Origin: Bufo bufo
Lineage: Eukaryota > Chordata > Amphibia > Anura > Bufonidae
Direction of reading: 5' to 3'
DNA: 64,000 nt
Assembly: GCF_905171765.1 (NCBI RefSeq)
Contig: NC_053392.1
Location: 506,398,556-506,462,555 of the forward strand
Position 1 is the first letter of the stretch. Every line of letters begins with the position of its first letter. A model generated the notes under the pieces. The model was not told the origin of the DNA and searched no databases. It was given only the letters and a program-made list of their open reading frames with translations. Shown here piece by piece: positions 35,079-45,100 of the stretch. The position numbers and the translations under genes are program-made.

Positions 35079-36985
35079 TCTAAAACTAATATTTTTTTGG
35101 GGAAAAAAAATTGTTTCCGTGTCTCCAAAGTCTGAGAGCCATAGTTTTTTATGTTCTCTAGTGGACTGTTGGGGATTATAAAAATTTTGTACTCCATGGA
35201 AGTGTGATACTCCCTGAAGCAATTGATAATGCAGAGGCCCGGATGATCGGGGCACGTGTCACATTGAGTAGTGGTGTCCTTCCGTATCCCCCTCTTGTGA
35301 CACACTCTGCATCTTTTTTGGGTTCGTCCCTTCTTTCCAGTATGGGGGACCACACCTGGAAAGTGTTGGCCAGGGACGATCCGGGCGCCTCCAATTCCCG
35401 AGGTACTCCGGCCTGCTCTTTCCCGGTCCGAAAAGATCAGGTCTTTGAGGACTGCCTCATAGAATTGGAGGAATGTCCCTGTGCTGCCAGCGCTTCGGGA
35501 TAGTACAAAAGAGTTGTACATGGCAACCTGTACCAAGTAGACCGCAACTTTTTTGTACCATGCCCGGGTTTTGCGCATGGCATTATATGGCTTGAGGACT
35601 TGATCAGAGAGATCAACTCCTCCCATATACCGATTGTAGTCGACGATACAATCGGGCTTGAGGACCGTTGCCGCGGTACCTCGCACAGGGACTGGGGTGG
35701 TGCTGTTACCGTGGATTGTGGACAGCATAAGGACATCCCTCTTGTCCTTATTTCTGACCAGCAACAGGTTTCCACTGGTAAGTGCACGGGTCTCACCCCT
35801 TGGGATAGGTACCTGGAGGGGGTGGGCAGGGAGGCCGCGTTGATTTTTCCGCACGGTCCCACAAGCGAACGTGGATCTGGCGGCAAGGGACCTGAACAAG
35901 GGAATGCTGGTATAAAAGTTGTCCACGTACAAGTGGTAACCGTTATCCAGCAGTGGGTACATAAGGTCCCACACGAGTTTCCCGGTAACACCCAGAGTGG
36001 GGGGACATTCTGGGGGTTGAATCCGGGAATCTCGCCCCTCGTACACACAAAATTTGTAAGTGTACCCTGAGGTACTCTCACAAATTTTGTATAGCTTCAC
36101 GCCATACCTCGCCCGCTTTGTGGGAATATATTGGCGGAAACTGAGTCTCCCCTTGAACGCAACGAGAGACTCATCAACCGCGACCTCCCTTCCAGGTACG
36201 TAGGCCTGCTGAAATGTGGCCCCAAAATGATCGATGACCGGCCGTATCTTATACAGCCGGTCATAGGCAGGATCACCTTGGGGTGGACATGCTGCATTAT
36301 CGGAATAATGCAGACATTTCCGGATGGCCTCAAACCGGGGACGTGTCATAACCATACTGTACAGTGGGGTCTGGTATAGGACGTCCCCACTCCAGTATTG
36401 TCTGACACTGGGTTTTTGGACTAGACCCATATGCAGCACGAGGCCCCAAAATGTCCTCATCTCGGCTGCACTGACCGGCGTCCAGCCACCGGGTCTAGCC
36501 AAAAATGAGCCTGGGTTTTGAGCGACGAACTGTTGGGCGTACAGATTCGTCTGCTCCACCATCAGATTCACCAGTGGGTTACTGAAAAAAAAACTAAAAT
36601 AGTCAATTTCAGTAAACCCCACTGTGGGAATCTGGATTCCAGGATTGCCAGCAAAATCCGGAATCTCAGGCTCAAAGTCCACTGGGGGACACCAGCTAAG
36701 TTCATCGGCAGGGGGCTCCGGTGGACTTATTTGGTGGGCCGGGAAACCAGTACGAACCCCAGGGCGGCTCGTACTAGGGTGGGCCACAGGATCCCTAGCA
36801 TATGGGGCCCCTGGCTCCGCCTGGCGGCGTCTCCGCCGCCTTGGTGGCTCATCGTCATCCGATGATGATGAGGAGGATGTGGATGACAAAAGGAACGTGG
36901 GGTCATCCTCATCCTCACTGGGGCTCTCGGAGTCGGAGGCAATCTGGGCGTATGCCTCCTCGGCCGAGAACATCCGGCGGGCCAT
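35033..36985 (-). CDS. piggyBac transposase, full-length open frame
   Basis: A 650-codon frame starting ATG at 36983-36985. An acidic, Ser-rich N-terminus (residues 18-46) precedes an Arg run and the piggyBac-type DDE domain from about residue 125. The catalytic Asp residues are visible in context: D271 (VAVDESLVAFKGR), D355 (YVDNFYTS) and D458/D461 (GGVDLSDQ). A Cys-rich C-terminal finger lies at 559-594 (RCRVCHKRG, QCDTCPDH, CIINCF). It cuts and rejoins at TTAA. No internal stop or frameshift interrupts these parts. The last 36 residues (615-650) run into non-coding repeat and a MITE, so the original stop is probably lost. Whether this copy is active or expressed is unknown. Confidence 0.9.
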   Translation of the reverse strand: MARRMFSAEEAYAQIASDSESPSEDEDDPTFLLSSTSSSSSSDDDEPPRRRRRRQAEPGAPYARDPVAHPSTSRPGVRTGFPAHQISPPEPPADELSWCPPVDFEPEIPDFAGNPGIQIPTVGFTEIDYFSFFFSNPLVNLMVEQTNLYAQQFVAQNPGSFLARPGGWTPVSAAEMRTFWGLVLHMGLVQKPSVRQYWSGDVLYQTPLYSMVMTRPRFEAIRKCLHYSDNAACPPQGDPAYDRLYKIRPVIDHFGATFQQAYVPGREVAVDESLVAFKGRLSFRQYIPTKRARYGVKLYKICESTSGYTYKFCVYEGRDSRIQPPECPPTLGVTGKLVWDLMYPLLDNGYHLYVDNFYTSIPLFRSLAARSTFACGTVRKNQRGLPAHPLQVPIPRGETRALTSGNLLLVRNKDKRDVLMLSTIHGNSTTPVPVRGTAATVLKPDCIVDYNRYMGGVDLSDQVLKPYNAMRKTRAWYKKVAVYLVQVAMYNSFVLSRSAGSTGTFLQFYEAVLKDLIFSDRERAGRSTSGIGGARIVPGQHFPGVVPHTGKKGRTQKRCRVCHKRGIRKDTTTQCDTCPDHPGLCIINCFREYHTSMEYKIFIIPNSPLENIKNYGSQTLETRKQFFFPKKILVLEQASSNCGPPDVVKL

Positions 36986-37900
36986 GGGTGTGTGTGCGTG
37001 TATGTGTGCGTGTGTGGCAAACTTTATTATATGTGCGTGTGTGTGGGGGCAACGGGTGTTCGCGTACTAAATAAGGAAAAAAAAGGGGCAAGTGTTAGAA
37101 AAAAAAAAAAAAAGTTCAAAGTTGCTGATCAGCGGTACAACGCTGATCAGCGGTGGGGCGGTGGGGCGGTGGGGCGGGCGATGCGCTAACAGTGGCCGGA
37201 CAAAAAAAGTGCCGGACAGTCAGCGCACGCAGAAAAAAAAAAAAAAAAAAGTGGTGGTAAGGGGGCTGGTGGTGAAAGGGGGGGGGGGGGCTGGTGAGGT
37301 GGGGGCTGGTGGGGGGAAGGGTGGGGGGTGGGGGGGGCTGGTGGTGGTGGGGGGCTGGTGGGGGGGGGGGGTGGGGGGGGCAAGTGGCAGGGGGGGGGGG
37401 TCTGGGGTCTGATAGGGGGACTCAGGAGCTGGACGCTGGACGGTGCTGCACGGTCAGGGTGCTGGACAGGAAGAGGAGGGGAGAGAGGAGCGCAGGAAGT
37501 TTGAATCTCGCGCCTCTCTCCCCTGCACCAATCAGCACCCTGGACAGCGGCGTTCAGCACCAGGGCCAGCACCGCCTCTCCAAATCCTCGGACTGCGATA
37601 GGTGGTGTATAATTACGCCACCGATCGCAGTCTTTTTCCGGTTCATCGGGTCACAGGACACCCGAATGGACCGGAAACGCAGAAAACCGCAGGTCTGAAT
37701 TGACCTGCGGTTTTCTGCGATCGTCGATACGGGGGGGTCAAATGACCCCCCCCTGCATTGTTACGGGCAGCCGAAATCCCGTTCCGATTAACCCCCGCGG
37801 CGCCGGAATAGCAAATTAAAGCCATGACGTACCGGTACGTCATGGGTCCTTAAGGATTCGGGAACCATGCCGTACCGGTACGTCCTAAGTCCTTAAGGGG
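36986..37900. other. piggyBac 5' flank: simple repeats, G-rich tract, hairpins
   Basis: Upstream of the transposase lie GTGTGT runs (36988-37055), A-tracts (37097-37114, 37232-37250), a direct repeat of GCTGATCAGCGGT with GGGGCGGT units (37123-37176), and a G-rich tract of many runs of at least three G (37257-37420, plus strand). Near the right end is a perfect 24-bp palindrome at 37822-37845 (half-site CCATGACGTACC). Promoter elements cannot be assigned. Confidence 0.6.
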
Positions 37901-38346
37901 TTAATGAGTATTTTCTGGAAGCTGGTATATCAAATCCCTTAATCAATATTTCGTGGAAGCCAGTGTATCGCAGTCCTCAATCAATATTTTGCGAAATTAT
38001 AAGTATATCACACCCCTCAGTATGTCACAACTATCGATAGCACCCCTTAAAGGGACTTTTGTGGCTCTATTAGCTAGCGTTTGGTGTGCCTAACAGTCTG
38101 TCCCTGCTCCACACAGCAACCTCTCCCTACACTGGCAAAAAACGTAAAATGTAAAATGGCTGCCAGATCGGGTTTATTTATAGGGCAGGGGGTGTATCCA
38201 TGTGCTGAAACATCTCAATTGGCTGTCCTGTCCCACCTGATGGACATGTCATGGGTCAAAGTTCGGCACAATGCAAAAGAACATGGTGCCAGCGGCCATC
38301 GCAAAACGACAGCCAGGCAAACAGCAAGACCATCTCTATTGCTGAC

Positions 38347-38718
38347 ATGTCAATGGGGTACCAGGCACGGACGTATCAGTGAGGTACCAGATGCTGACAT
38401 ACAGATGTAGCCAGCATTAAAGTCAAAGCTCATGCTCTATCCCACTAGCTTATCTCAGTAACTTAGTTTTCTGTAATGATGTGCAAAGCTTAAATGTGGT
38501 GTTGAGTTACACTGATGGCGTTATCCCACTGATTTTGGTGCTGGCTACATCTGTATCAGTGGGATACTAGATGCTGATGTATCAGTAGGGTACCAGATGC
38601 TGATGTATCAGTAGGTTATTAGATGCTGATTAATCAGTAGGGTACCAAACGCTGATGTATCAGTGGAGTACCAGATGCTGATGTATCAGTGGGGTACCAG
38701 GCACTGACGTATCAGTGG
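38347..38718 (+). repeat. 26-bp minisatellite, right part
   Basis: Continuation of the array at 28085-28552, itself interrupted by a 152-bp MITE at 38402-38553. It ends where hAT element 2 begins. Confidence 0.85.
38402..38553. mobile_element. Tc1/mariner-type MITE
   Basis: Begins CAGATGTAGCCAGCA, ends in the inverse, flanked by TA (38400-38401 and 38554-38555). It sits within the minisatellite, which resumes cleanly on both sides. Confidence 0.85.
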
Positions 38719-39825
38719 TAGTGTTGAGCGAGCATGCTCGACCGAATACCAGTTCGGCTCGAGCATTGCTATGCTCGGCACATGGCGGTACTCGGCAGAG
38801 TACCGCATGTGCTCGAGCACAATACTCCAGTCTCCTGCCCGCATGTTTCGCGGCTGCTAAGCAGCCAATAAACGTACAGGTAAGTACTGCCTTTTTCCAT
38901 AGACGGTGTCCCCTGCGGACAATTAAATTAAATTATCTGCGCCACATCCTCTGTTTAAAGTGTGCGCATCCCTAAAATATCAGTGACATCCAGTACACTT
39001 TTTCCATAGACACTGCGAACTGTGATATTACCTGTGGTACTTGTCCTGTATAACGTTTCCTCATCACAAATAACTTTGTAAAAATGTTTGCACATAAACT
39101 TCCAAATCCTACGCTACTGTACATGTGACATACTTTCAAGCATATATCACATTTAAAATGAAGAAGGCGATCGGTAAGGGATGGGGAAGTGGCCTTGATG
39201 CTGATGGTGCGCGCAGAGGCCGTGGTCCTGGGCGCGGAAAAACAGTGCCTGCTGCCAGAGCACAAGAAAAACAATCATCCAAGATACCTAACTTCATGTC
39301 CCAGTTTGCACGACGGCGTAGGACACCACTCTTGAAGTCAGACCAGTGCGACCAGGTGGTCGGTTGGATTGTCAGCAGATAATGCTTCCAGACGGTTAAC
39401 CACCACCCTGTCTACCACCAAGTCCAGTCTCAGTAGCCAGGAGTCTGGTCAACAGAATCCTCACCCTGATCATCCTTCCTCCTACCATTTACAGTCTGGC
39501 CAAACAAGTGATCCCAAACTAGGATATTCTGAGGACCTCTTTTCATCGCCATTACTTGATTTGGCCCTCTCGCCAAGCACGCTTGAAGAGGGACATGAGA
39601 TCTTGTGCCCTGATTCCCAACCTCTTGAACATCCACAGTCACAGAAACATGACAGTGGGGAACGGCAATTAGTGTTTAATGAGGTGGATGATGATGAGAC
39701 ACAGTTGCCAATGAGTCAACCGCAGTTACTGTCTCAAGAGGTTGATGAAGAGGATGAGACACAGTTGTCAATCACTGAGGTTGTGGTTAGGTCAACAAAT
39801 CAGGAGGATGATCAGAGTGAGGAAG
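38719..39825 (+). mobile_element. hAT element 2, copy 1 (5' part)
   Basis: Starts TAGTGTTGAGCGAGCATGC directly after the minisatellite and runs to 39825, where gypsy 1 cuts it. The same sequence forms the element at 61213-64000. The assignment to hAT rests on the TAG start and acidic transposase N-terminus, so it is less sure than for element 1. Confidence 0.6.
39159..39825 (+). pseudogene. N-terminal part of a transposase-like protein (hAT element 2)
   Basis: A start near 39159 gives a basic Gly/Arg-rich N-terminus (KKAIGKGWGSG, DADGARRGRGPG). A break near 39380 is followed by an acidic frame (39369-39833, with DLALSPSTLEEG, ETQLPMSQPQLLSQE and EEDETQLSITEVVV). The frame is cut at 39825/39826 by the gypsy LTR. 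The second copy (63424-63970) continues further with VDDEVTDPTWEQQ. No catalytic region is in the window. The product is inferred from its position in the element. Confidence 0.6.
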
Positions 39826-40491
39826 TGTCATGACCGGCGTGCCGATCACATACGTGACGCAAGGGGAGGGAAAAGGGAAGGCCCTGTCCAAGGGAGAGGG
39901 AAAGGTGGTGACCCCTAACTCACCTTGAGGCTGGCACCTGACTGCCCTGACATCCCTAGACGGGTTCCTCACCCGTACGCCGATCACGTGCCTAAACCCT
40001 GGCTTTTCCTAAGATGAGCCCTACGTAGTGAATAGGGCGGTGGGAACACTAGTCCGCACCACTAACACTAAAGGAAAACACCAAGGAGAGGACAGACAAT
40101 ACAGACAAAACATATAATCCCAGGTGGGCGACAACAGTAGACAACAGAAGCCCAACAGGGATCCGGAGGGTAACGCTCTGGAACAACAACCAGGAATCTC
40201 AGCTACACAGCTCCAGTGGGTCAGTATAGAAGTCCAGGCAGGAAGCTCTATATCTGGCAACCAGAGAAGTGGGAGAGGGGAATATAAGGAGGTTGGGAGT
40301 GCTGGACAAGAAACAGCTGAGGAGAAGGAGCTACGGATCCTGAGTGAGCCAAAAAGGGTTGCAAGGCAAACCCAGAAAGCTACCATTAAGAAACAGCACT
40401 ATCTTTATACATAGAGCACGCAGCCACCCGCTGCGACTTCCTGATCCCGGGTATAACGGAGTCAGGCGTGGCTCTTGACACCCTCGTGACA
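39826..40491 (-). mobile_element. Gypsy element 1, 3' LTR
   Basis: On the minus strand it begins TGTCACGAGGGTGTCAAG and ends CCGGTCATGACA, 666 bp. A purine tract (AGAGAGGGGGG) lies immediately upstream of it. The insertion site in hAT element 2 is confirmed by the uninterrupted copy at about 63863-63880. Confidence 0.85.
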
Positions 40492-40499
40492 GTACCCCC

Positions 40500-41660
40500 C
40501 TCTCTACGAGGGGCCTCCGGACACTCAGGACTAGGTCTCTCAGGATGAGAGGCATGAAAAGCCCGAACTAACCTGTCGGCGTTTACCTCAGACGCTGGAA
40601 CCCACATTCTTTCCTCGGGACCGTAACCCCTCCAATGCACCAGATATTGAAGAGAGAGGCGGACCCGACGAGAATCAACAATTTTGGACATTTGAAACTC
40701 TAGATTACCATCCACAACAATAGGAGGGGGTGGCAGCGGTGACAGTTCTAGAAGTGGAACATACTTCTTGAGTAACGACTTATGGAAGACGTTATGTATT
40801 TTAAAAGTCTGAGGTAGCTCCAGACGAAAAGCCATGGGGTTAATGATGGCTACTATTTTGTAAGGGCCAATGAACCTAGGACCCAGTTTCCAAGAGGGAA
40901 CCCCTAATTTAATATTCCTAGTAGACAACCACACATAGTCATTCACTCCTAGGACCTGGCGACCGTCTCTTATCAGCCATGCATTTATATTTACCTCCCA
41001 TATTTTTCAAGTTAGCTTGCACCTTCTGCCAAACAGACGAAAGAGATGACGAAATCCGTTCCTCTTCAGGAACCCCAGAACAAAAAGCTTTCCAAAACTT
41101 AGAAATAAACTGGGTTCCCCGATCCGAAACAACATCGGAAGGGACCCTGTGAAGCTTCACGATTTCACTGATGAATACCTGAGCAAGAGTCTTAGCATTA
41201 GGTATTGCGGGTAACGCAATGAAGTGTACCATTTTACTAAACCTGTCTACTACTACCAAGATAACTGTTTTACCTGCAGACAAAGGTAAGTCAGTGATAA
41301 AATCCATTGACAGATGTGTCCATGGCCTATTGGGAATGACAAGTGGCAATAAAGACCCTGCAGGACGTGTATGAGAGACTTTTGCGCGTGCACAAGTAGA
41401 ACAAGTAGACACAAAATCCGTTACATCCATTCCTGACGCAACCTTGGCCACCAAAAACGACGAGACAATAGCTCCAAGGTTGCTCTACTATCCGGGTGCC
41501 CAGCAAGTGCCGAATTATGATGTTCCTTTAATAATTCGAGACGCAGGTTTAACGGTACAAACAATTTCTCTGAGGGGCAAAAGACCGGGGCGTCCCCCTG
41601 GGCCTCTAACACCTTCCCCTCCAGAACAGAGTTGTCACCACCAGACATCTGAGAAGCTCT
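40500..41660 (-). pseudogene. Gypsy element 1 integrase-chromodomain remnant
   Basis: Minus-strand pieces encode the integrase zinc-finger region (HHNSALAGHPDSRATLE, then CSTCARAKV), the first catalytic Asp ([10 protein letters not shown]) and second Asp (VSDRGTQF). The frame then jumps from KAFCS to GVPEEER, an in-frame loss of about 86 residues relative to gypsy 3 that removes the catalytic Glu. The GPY/F region (GPRFIGPYKI) and a chromodomain (LQYLVHWRGYGPEERMWVP) follow in another frame. Shifts lie near 41435 and 40945. Everything upstream of integrase is missing; gypsy element 2 starts there instead. Confidence 0.9.
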
Positions 41661-42162
41661 GACAGATGTCCTTCAGAACCTCCTCCTTGAGGTTCCTTTT
41701 GTTTTGCTTTCATTTTCTCATCTCGTTAGCCTCTCTCAGCTGTCATGTAGTTGCACTGATTGCATCCCTTTAAATCCCTTCCCATACTGCATCACTTTGC
41801 AGTTTATGCAACTTCCTGGAGTATATGCATGCTGGATGCTACTACTGAGTCTTCTACAGATAAGTTTTGTTTATTCATTTGTATTTTCCTGTTTGCTGGA
41901 TCCCAGGAGACCCTGACTCCCTCCGTATCAAGTGTAGGGAGCCGGTGGTCGTGTCCCCTCACTATTATAGGGTGTTCAGGGGTTATTCAGTCGAGGTACG
42001 AGGATATGCGATCTTCTACCATTGATAATTTTGCATAGGCTGAGCAGTTTAGGGAGAGAGCCAGGTCTGTTGCAGGGCTATCCCTTTGGTTCCTTAGTTT
42101 TGGATCCAGTCAGCCGGATCTTCCTTTTGTGTCTTCTAGTTTGCTGTACACCTTCCGTGACA
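41660..42162 (+). mobile_element. Gypsy element 2, 5' LTR
   Basis: Ends TTCCGTGACA just before the leader of the gag frame. The start is taken at TGACAG (41660), by analogy with the inverted TGTCAC/GTGACA ends of the other two elements, and is uncertain by several bases. TTTAAAT at 41770-41776 is a plausible TATA box. No 3' LTR exists in the window. Confidence 0.65.
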
Positions 42163-42189
42163 TTATAAAACGCCAAAACTGTCTCAAGC

Positions 42190-45100
42190 ATGGATCCGGT
42201 TTCACTTTTGACTGAACACATGCAGGGTCTTTCATTGGAGGTAGCGGATCTCCGTAAAACTGTTTCGCAGTTTAAGGTGACCGGTTCAGCTTGCGTTCAT
42301 GGAGTTTGTTCTGAGCCTAAGATCTCGCTCCCGGATACGTTCTCCGGGGGTAGTGAGAATTTTGTTCGTTTTAGAGAGGCTTACAAACTCCATTTTTGCC
42401 TACTTCCCCATTCCTCTGGTGATGAGGAGCAGAGGGTGGGGATCATCATCTCGCTGCTCAGGGATAACGCTCAGTCCTGGGCTTATCGCTGCAGGTGGGG
42501 GCACGGCCCCTCTGTTCAGTGGATGAATTTTTTTTAGCCCTGGGTCAGATATATGATGATCCGGATCGTATTGCTCTGGCTGAGTCTAGATTACGTCTTT
42601 TATGCCAGGGTAAACAGTCCGCAGAGATATATTGTTCAGAATTTCGGAGATGGGCAGCTGTTACTGGTTGGAATGATGCTGCACTCCGAAGTCAATTTTG
42701 CCATGGTCTTTCAGAGGGATTGAAAGATGCATTTGCCTTTCATGAGAGACCTACCTCCTTGGACTCTGCCATGTCTCGGGCCGTTCGTATTGACAGGCGT
42801 CTTAGAGAGAGAGGAGAGATCACTCCTTCCTGTCATACTCAGTCCAAGGACAGTGCGGCGGTCTCATTCAGTGCACAGGGGTCTCAGTCGCTCTCAATCC
42901 CTTCTGAGCAGGAGCCCATGCAGCTGGGTTTGCTTGCCTCTGACAATAGAGGATTTAGCTCTCATGGGAAGGTTTGTTTCTGTTGTGGAGGTATAAATCA
43001 TTTGGCAAATGTTTGTCCCTCTAGGAGATTCAGGCAGTTTTTTGAGAGTAATAAAGAAACAAAAAGAAAAAAATCCTCTAAAAACTTTCCATCTGTTACT
43101 ATTGGCAAGGTTGATGCGGAAATTGAAGGTTTTCCGTTTGCTTGTAGTTCCTGTTTTGTCCTACCTGCCAGGGTGGCGCTAGAGAGCAAGAATATTTTTT
43201 GTGAGATTTTTGTAGATAGTGGAGCAGTTGTCAATCTTATTGATAATCAATTTGCTATGACTCATGGTTTCCAGGTATGCACTTTGGGAAAGGATATAAC
43301 TGTTTTTGCTATTGATTCCGTTCCACTTTCTCAGAAATCGTTAAAGGGCATAGTTCACAATATCCGTTTGATTGTGAGTGATACTCATGTTGAGGATGTG
43401 TCATGTTTCGTCCTAAACGGGTTGCCTACTCCTCTAGTGTTGGGGCTACCCTGGCTCACTAAACATAACCCCACCATTGATTGGCAAGCGAGGCAAATAA
43501 ATGGTTGGAGTGACTTTTGCAGAGAGAATTGCCTCACGACATCGGGCTCAGAGGTTTCTACTAAGACTGTACCATCTTTCCTCTCTGAATTTTCGGATGT
43601 GTTTTCTGAGAGTGGTGTTCAGGAATTGCCCCCTCACAGGGAGTACGATTGCCCTATTAATCTCACCCCAGGCGCCAAGCTGCCTAAATCTCGTTTATAC
43701 AATCTCTCCCAACCTGAAAGGGTCGCTATGCGTGCTTATATCTCTGAGAGTCTGAGAAAGGGACACATACGACCCTCGAAGTCACCTGTTGCCGTTGGTT
43801 TTTTCTTTGTTAAGAAAAAAGATGGTTCTTTAAGACCATGTCTGGATTTCAGGGAGCTGAACAGTATCACAATTCGTGACCCTTATCCGCTTCCTCTGAT
43901 GCCGGACCTGTTTAACCAGATTGTGGGGGCTAAAGTTTTTTCCAAATTGGATCTAAGAGGGGCATACAACCTGGTCAGGGTCAGAGAAGGAGACGAATGG
44001 AAGACGGCCTTCAATACCCCTGAGGGCCATTTTGAGAATTTTGTTATGCCTTTTGGTTTGATGAATGCTCCAGCCGTCTTTCAGCATTTTGTGAAAAGCA
44101 TTTTTTATCATTTAATGGGGAAATTTGTATTAGTGTATCTGGATGACATTTAGATTTTTTCTCCTGATTTCAAAACTCATAAGGAACATTTACGTCAGGT
44201 CTTGCTCATCCTGCGGGAGAATAAATTGTACGCTAAACTGGAAAAATGTGTGTTTGCGGTTCCAGAAATTCAATTTCTGGGGTTTCTTCTCTCCGCTTCT
44301 GGTTTTCGCATGGACCCCGAGAAGGTCCGCGCTGTGCTTGAGTGGGAGCTTCCTGAGAATCAGAAGGCGCTGATGCGTTTTCTGGGTTTTGCCAATTATT
44401 ACAGGAAGTTTATTTTGAATTATTCCTCTGTTGTTAAACCACTCACTGATATGACTAGAAAGGGGGTAGATTTTCCCTCCTGGTCGGTAGAGGCGCGTAA
44501 GGCTTTTTCTAATATCAAGGAGAGTTTTTCTTCCGCTCCCATCTTGGTACAACCTGATGTCTCTCTGCCCTTCATAGTTGAGGTTGATGCTTCTGAGGTG
44601 GGTGTGGTGCGGTCTTGTCTCAGGGTCCCTCTCCTGCCAAATGGCGACCGTGTGCCTTTTTCTCGAAGAAACTGTCCTCCGCAGAGAGAAATTACGATGT
44701 GGGAGATAGGGAGTTGTTGGCCATCAAGTTAGCTTTTGAGGAATGGCGCCATTGGCTAGAGGGAGCCAGACACCCTATTACCGTGTTTACTGACCATAAG
44801 AATCTGGCCTACTTGGAGTCAGCCAAGCGTCTGAAGCCGAGACAGGCCAGATGGTCTTTGTTCTTTTCAAGGTTTAATTTTGTTGTCACCTTCCGCCCTG
44901 GGGTTAAGAATGTGAAGGCGGATGCCCTGTCACGTTGTTTTCCGGGAGGTGGGAATTTTGAAGACCCGGGTCCCATTTTGGCTGAAGGTGTGGTGGTCTC
45001 TGCTCTTTATCCTGAATTGGAGGCAGAGGTTCAGGTAGCCCAGTCAGAGGCTCCTGATCTTTGTCCTCCTGGGAGGTTGTTTGTGCCTCTCGCTTTAAGA

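Larger units (their letters stand above)
32600..37904 (-). mobile_element. piggyBac element with open transposase
   Basis: TTAA at 32600-32603 and 37901-37904. Terminal inverted repeat CCCCTTAAGGACT on both ends, continuing CAGCCC on the left and TAGGACGTACCGG on the right (minus strand). The interior holds a 650-codon minus-strand transposase, a 395-bp tandem array with an inverted copy, a nested MITE and a G-rich tract. It inserted into hAT element 1. The non-autonomous relative at 10272-13449 has the same ends. Confidence 0.93.
32525..38045. repeat. 40-45-bp tandem repeat split by the piggyBac insertion
   Basis: Units such as CCTCAATCAATATTTGGTGG + AAGCTGGC occur at 32550-32599 and again at 37905-38020. 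The piggyBac element sits in the TTAA of one unit. Confidence 0.75.
28553..38338 (-). mobile_element. hAT element 1, interrupted by piggyBac
   Basis: The left end is TAGTGATAGACGAACATC and the right end reads minus-strand TAGAGATGGTCTTGC. The flanking 8-mers are ATGCTGAC (28545-28552) and TTGCTGAC (38339-38346), an 8-bp target duplication with one mismatch. Subtracting the piggyBac insert (32600-37904) leaves about 4.5 kb. It holds a decayed hAT transposase on the minus strand, a 110-bp tandem repeat near the left end and a 40-45-bp repeat near the right end. It sits inside the 26-bp minisatellite. Confidence 0.8.

Noticed and set aside
34620..35135. 171-codon plus-strand frame
   Set aside because: Lies in the inverted non-coding piggyBac unit and overlaps a MITE and the transposase end on the other strand.
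35437..36081. 214-codon minus-strand frame
   Set aside because: Alternate frame of the piggyBac transposase, which has the recognisable domains.
37186..37572. Pro-rich minus and Gly-rich plus frames
   Set aside because: By-products of a G-run tract; no start context or domain.
39294..39509. Intron in hAT element 2 (present in copy 1, absent in copy 2)
   Set aside because: The edges do not follow GT-AG at the exact junction and the segment is in part open, so a deletion in copy 2 is simpler.
41660..42162. Self-priming site in gypsy 2
   Set aside because: Only a weak, gapped complement between the putative RNA start near 41800 and the sequence after the LTR; not convincing as in gypsy 3.
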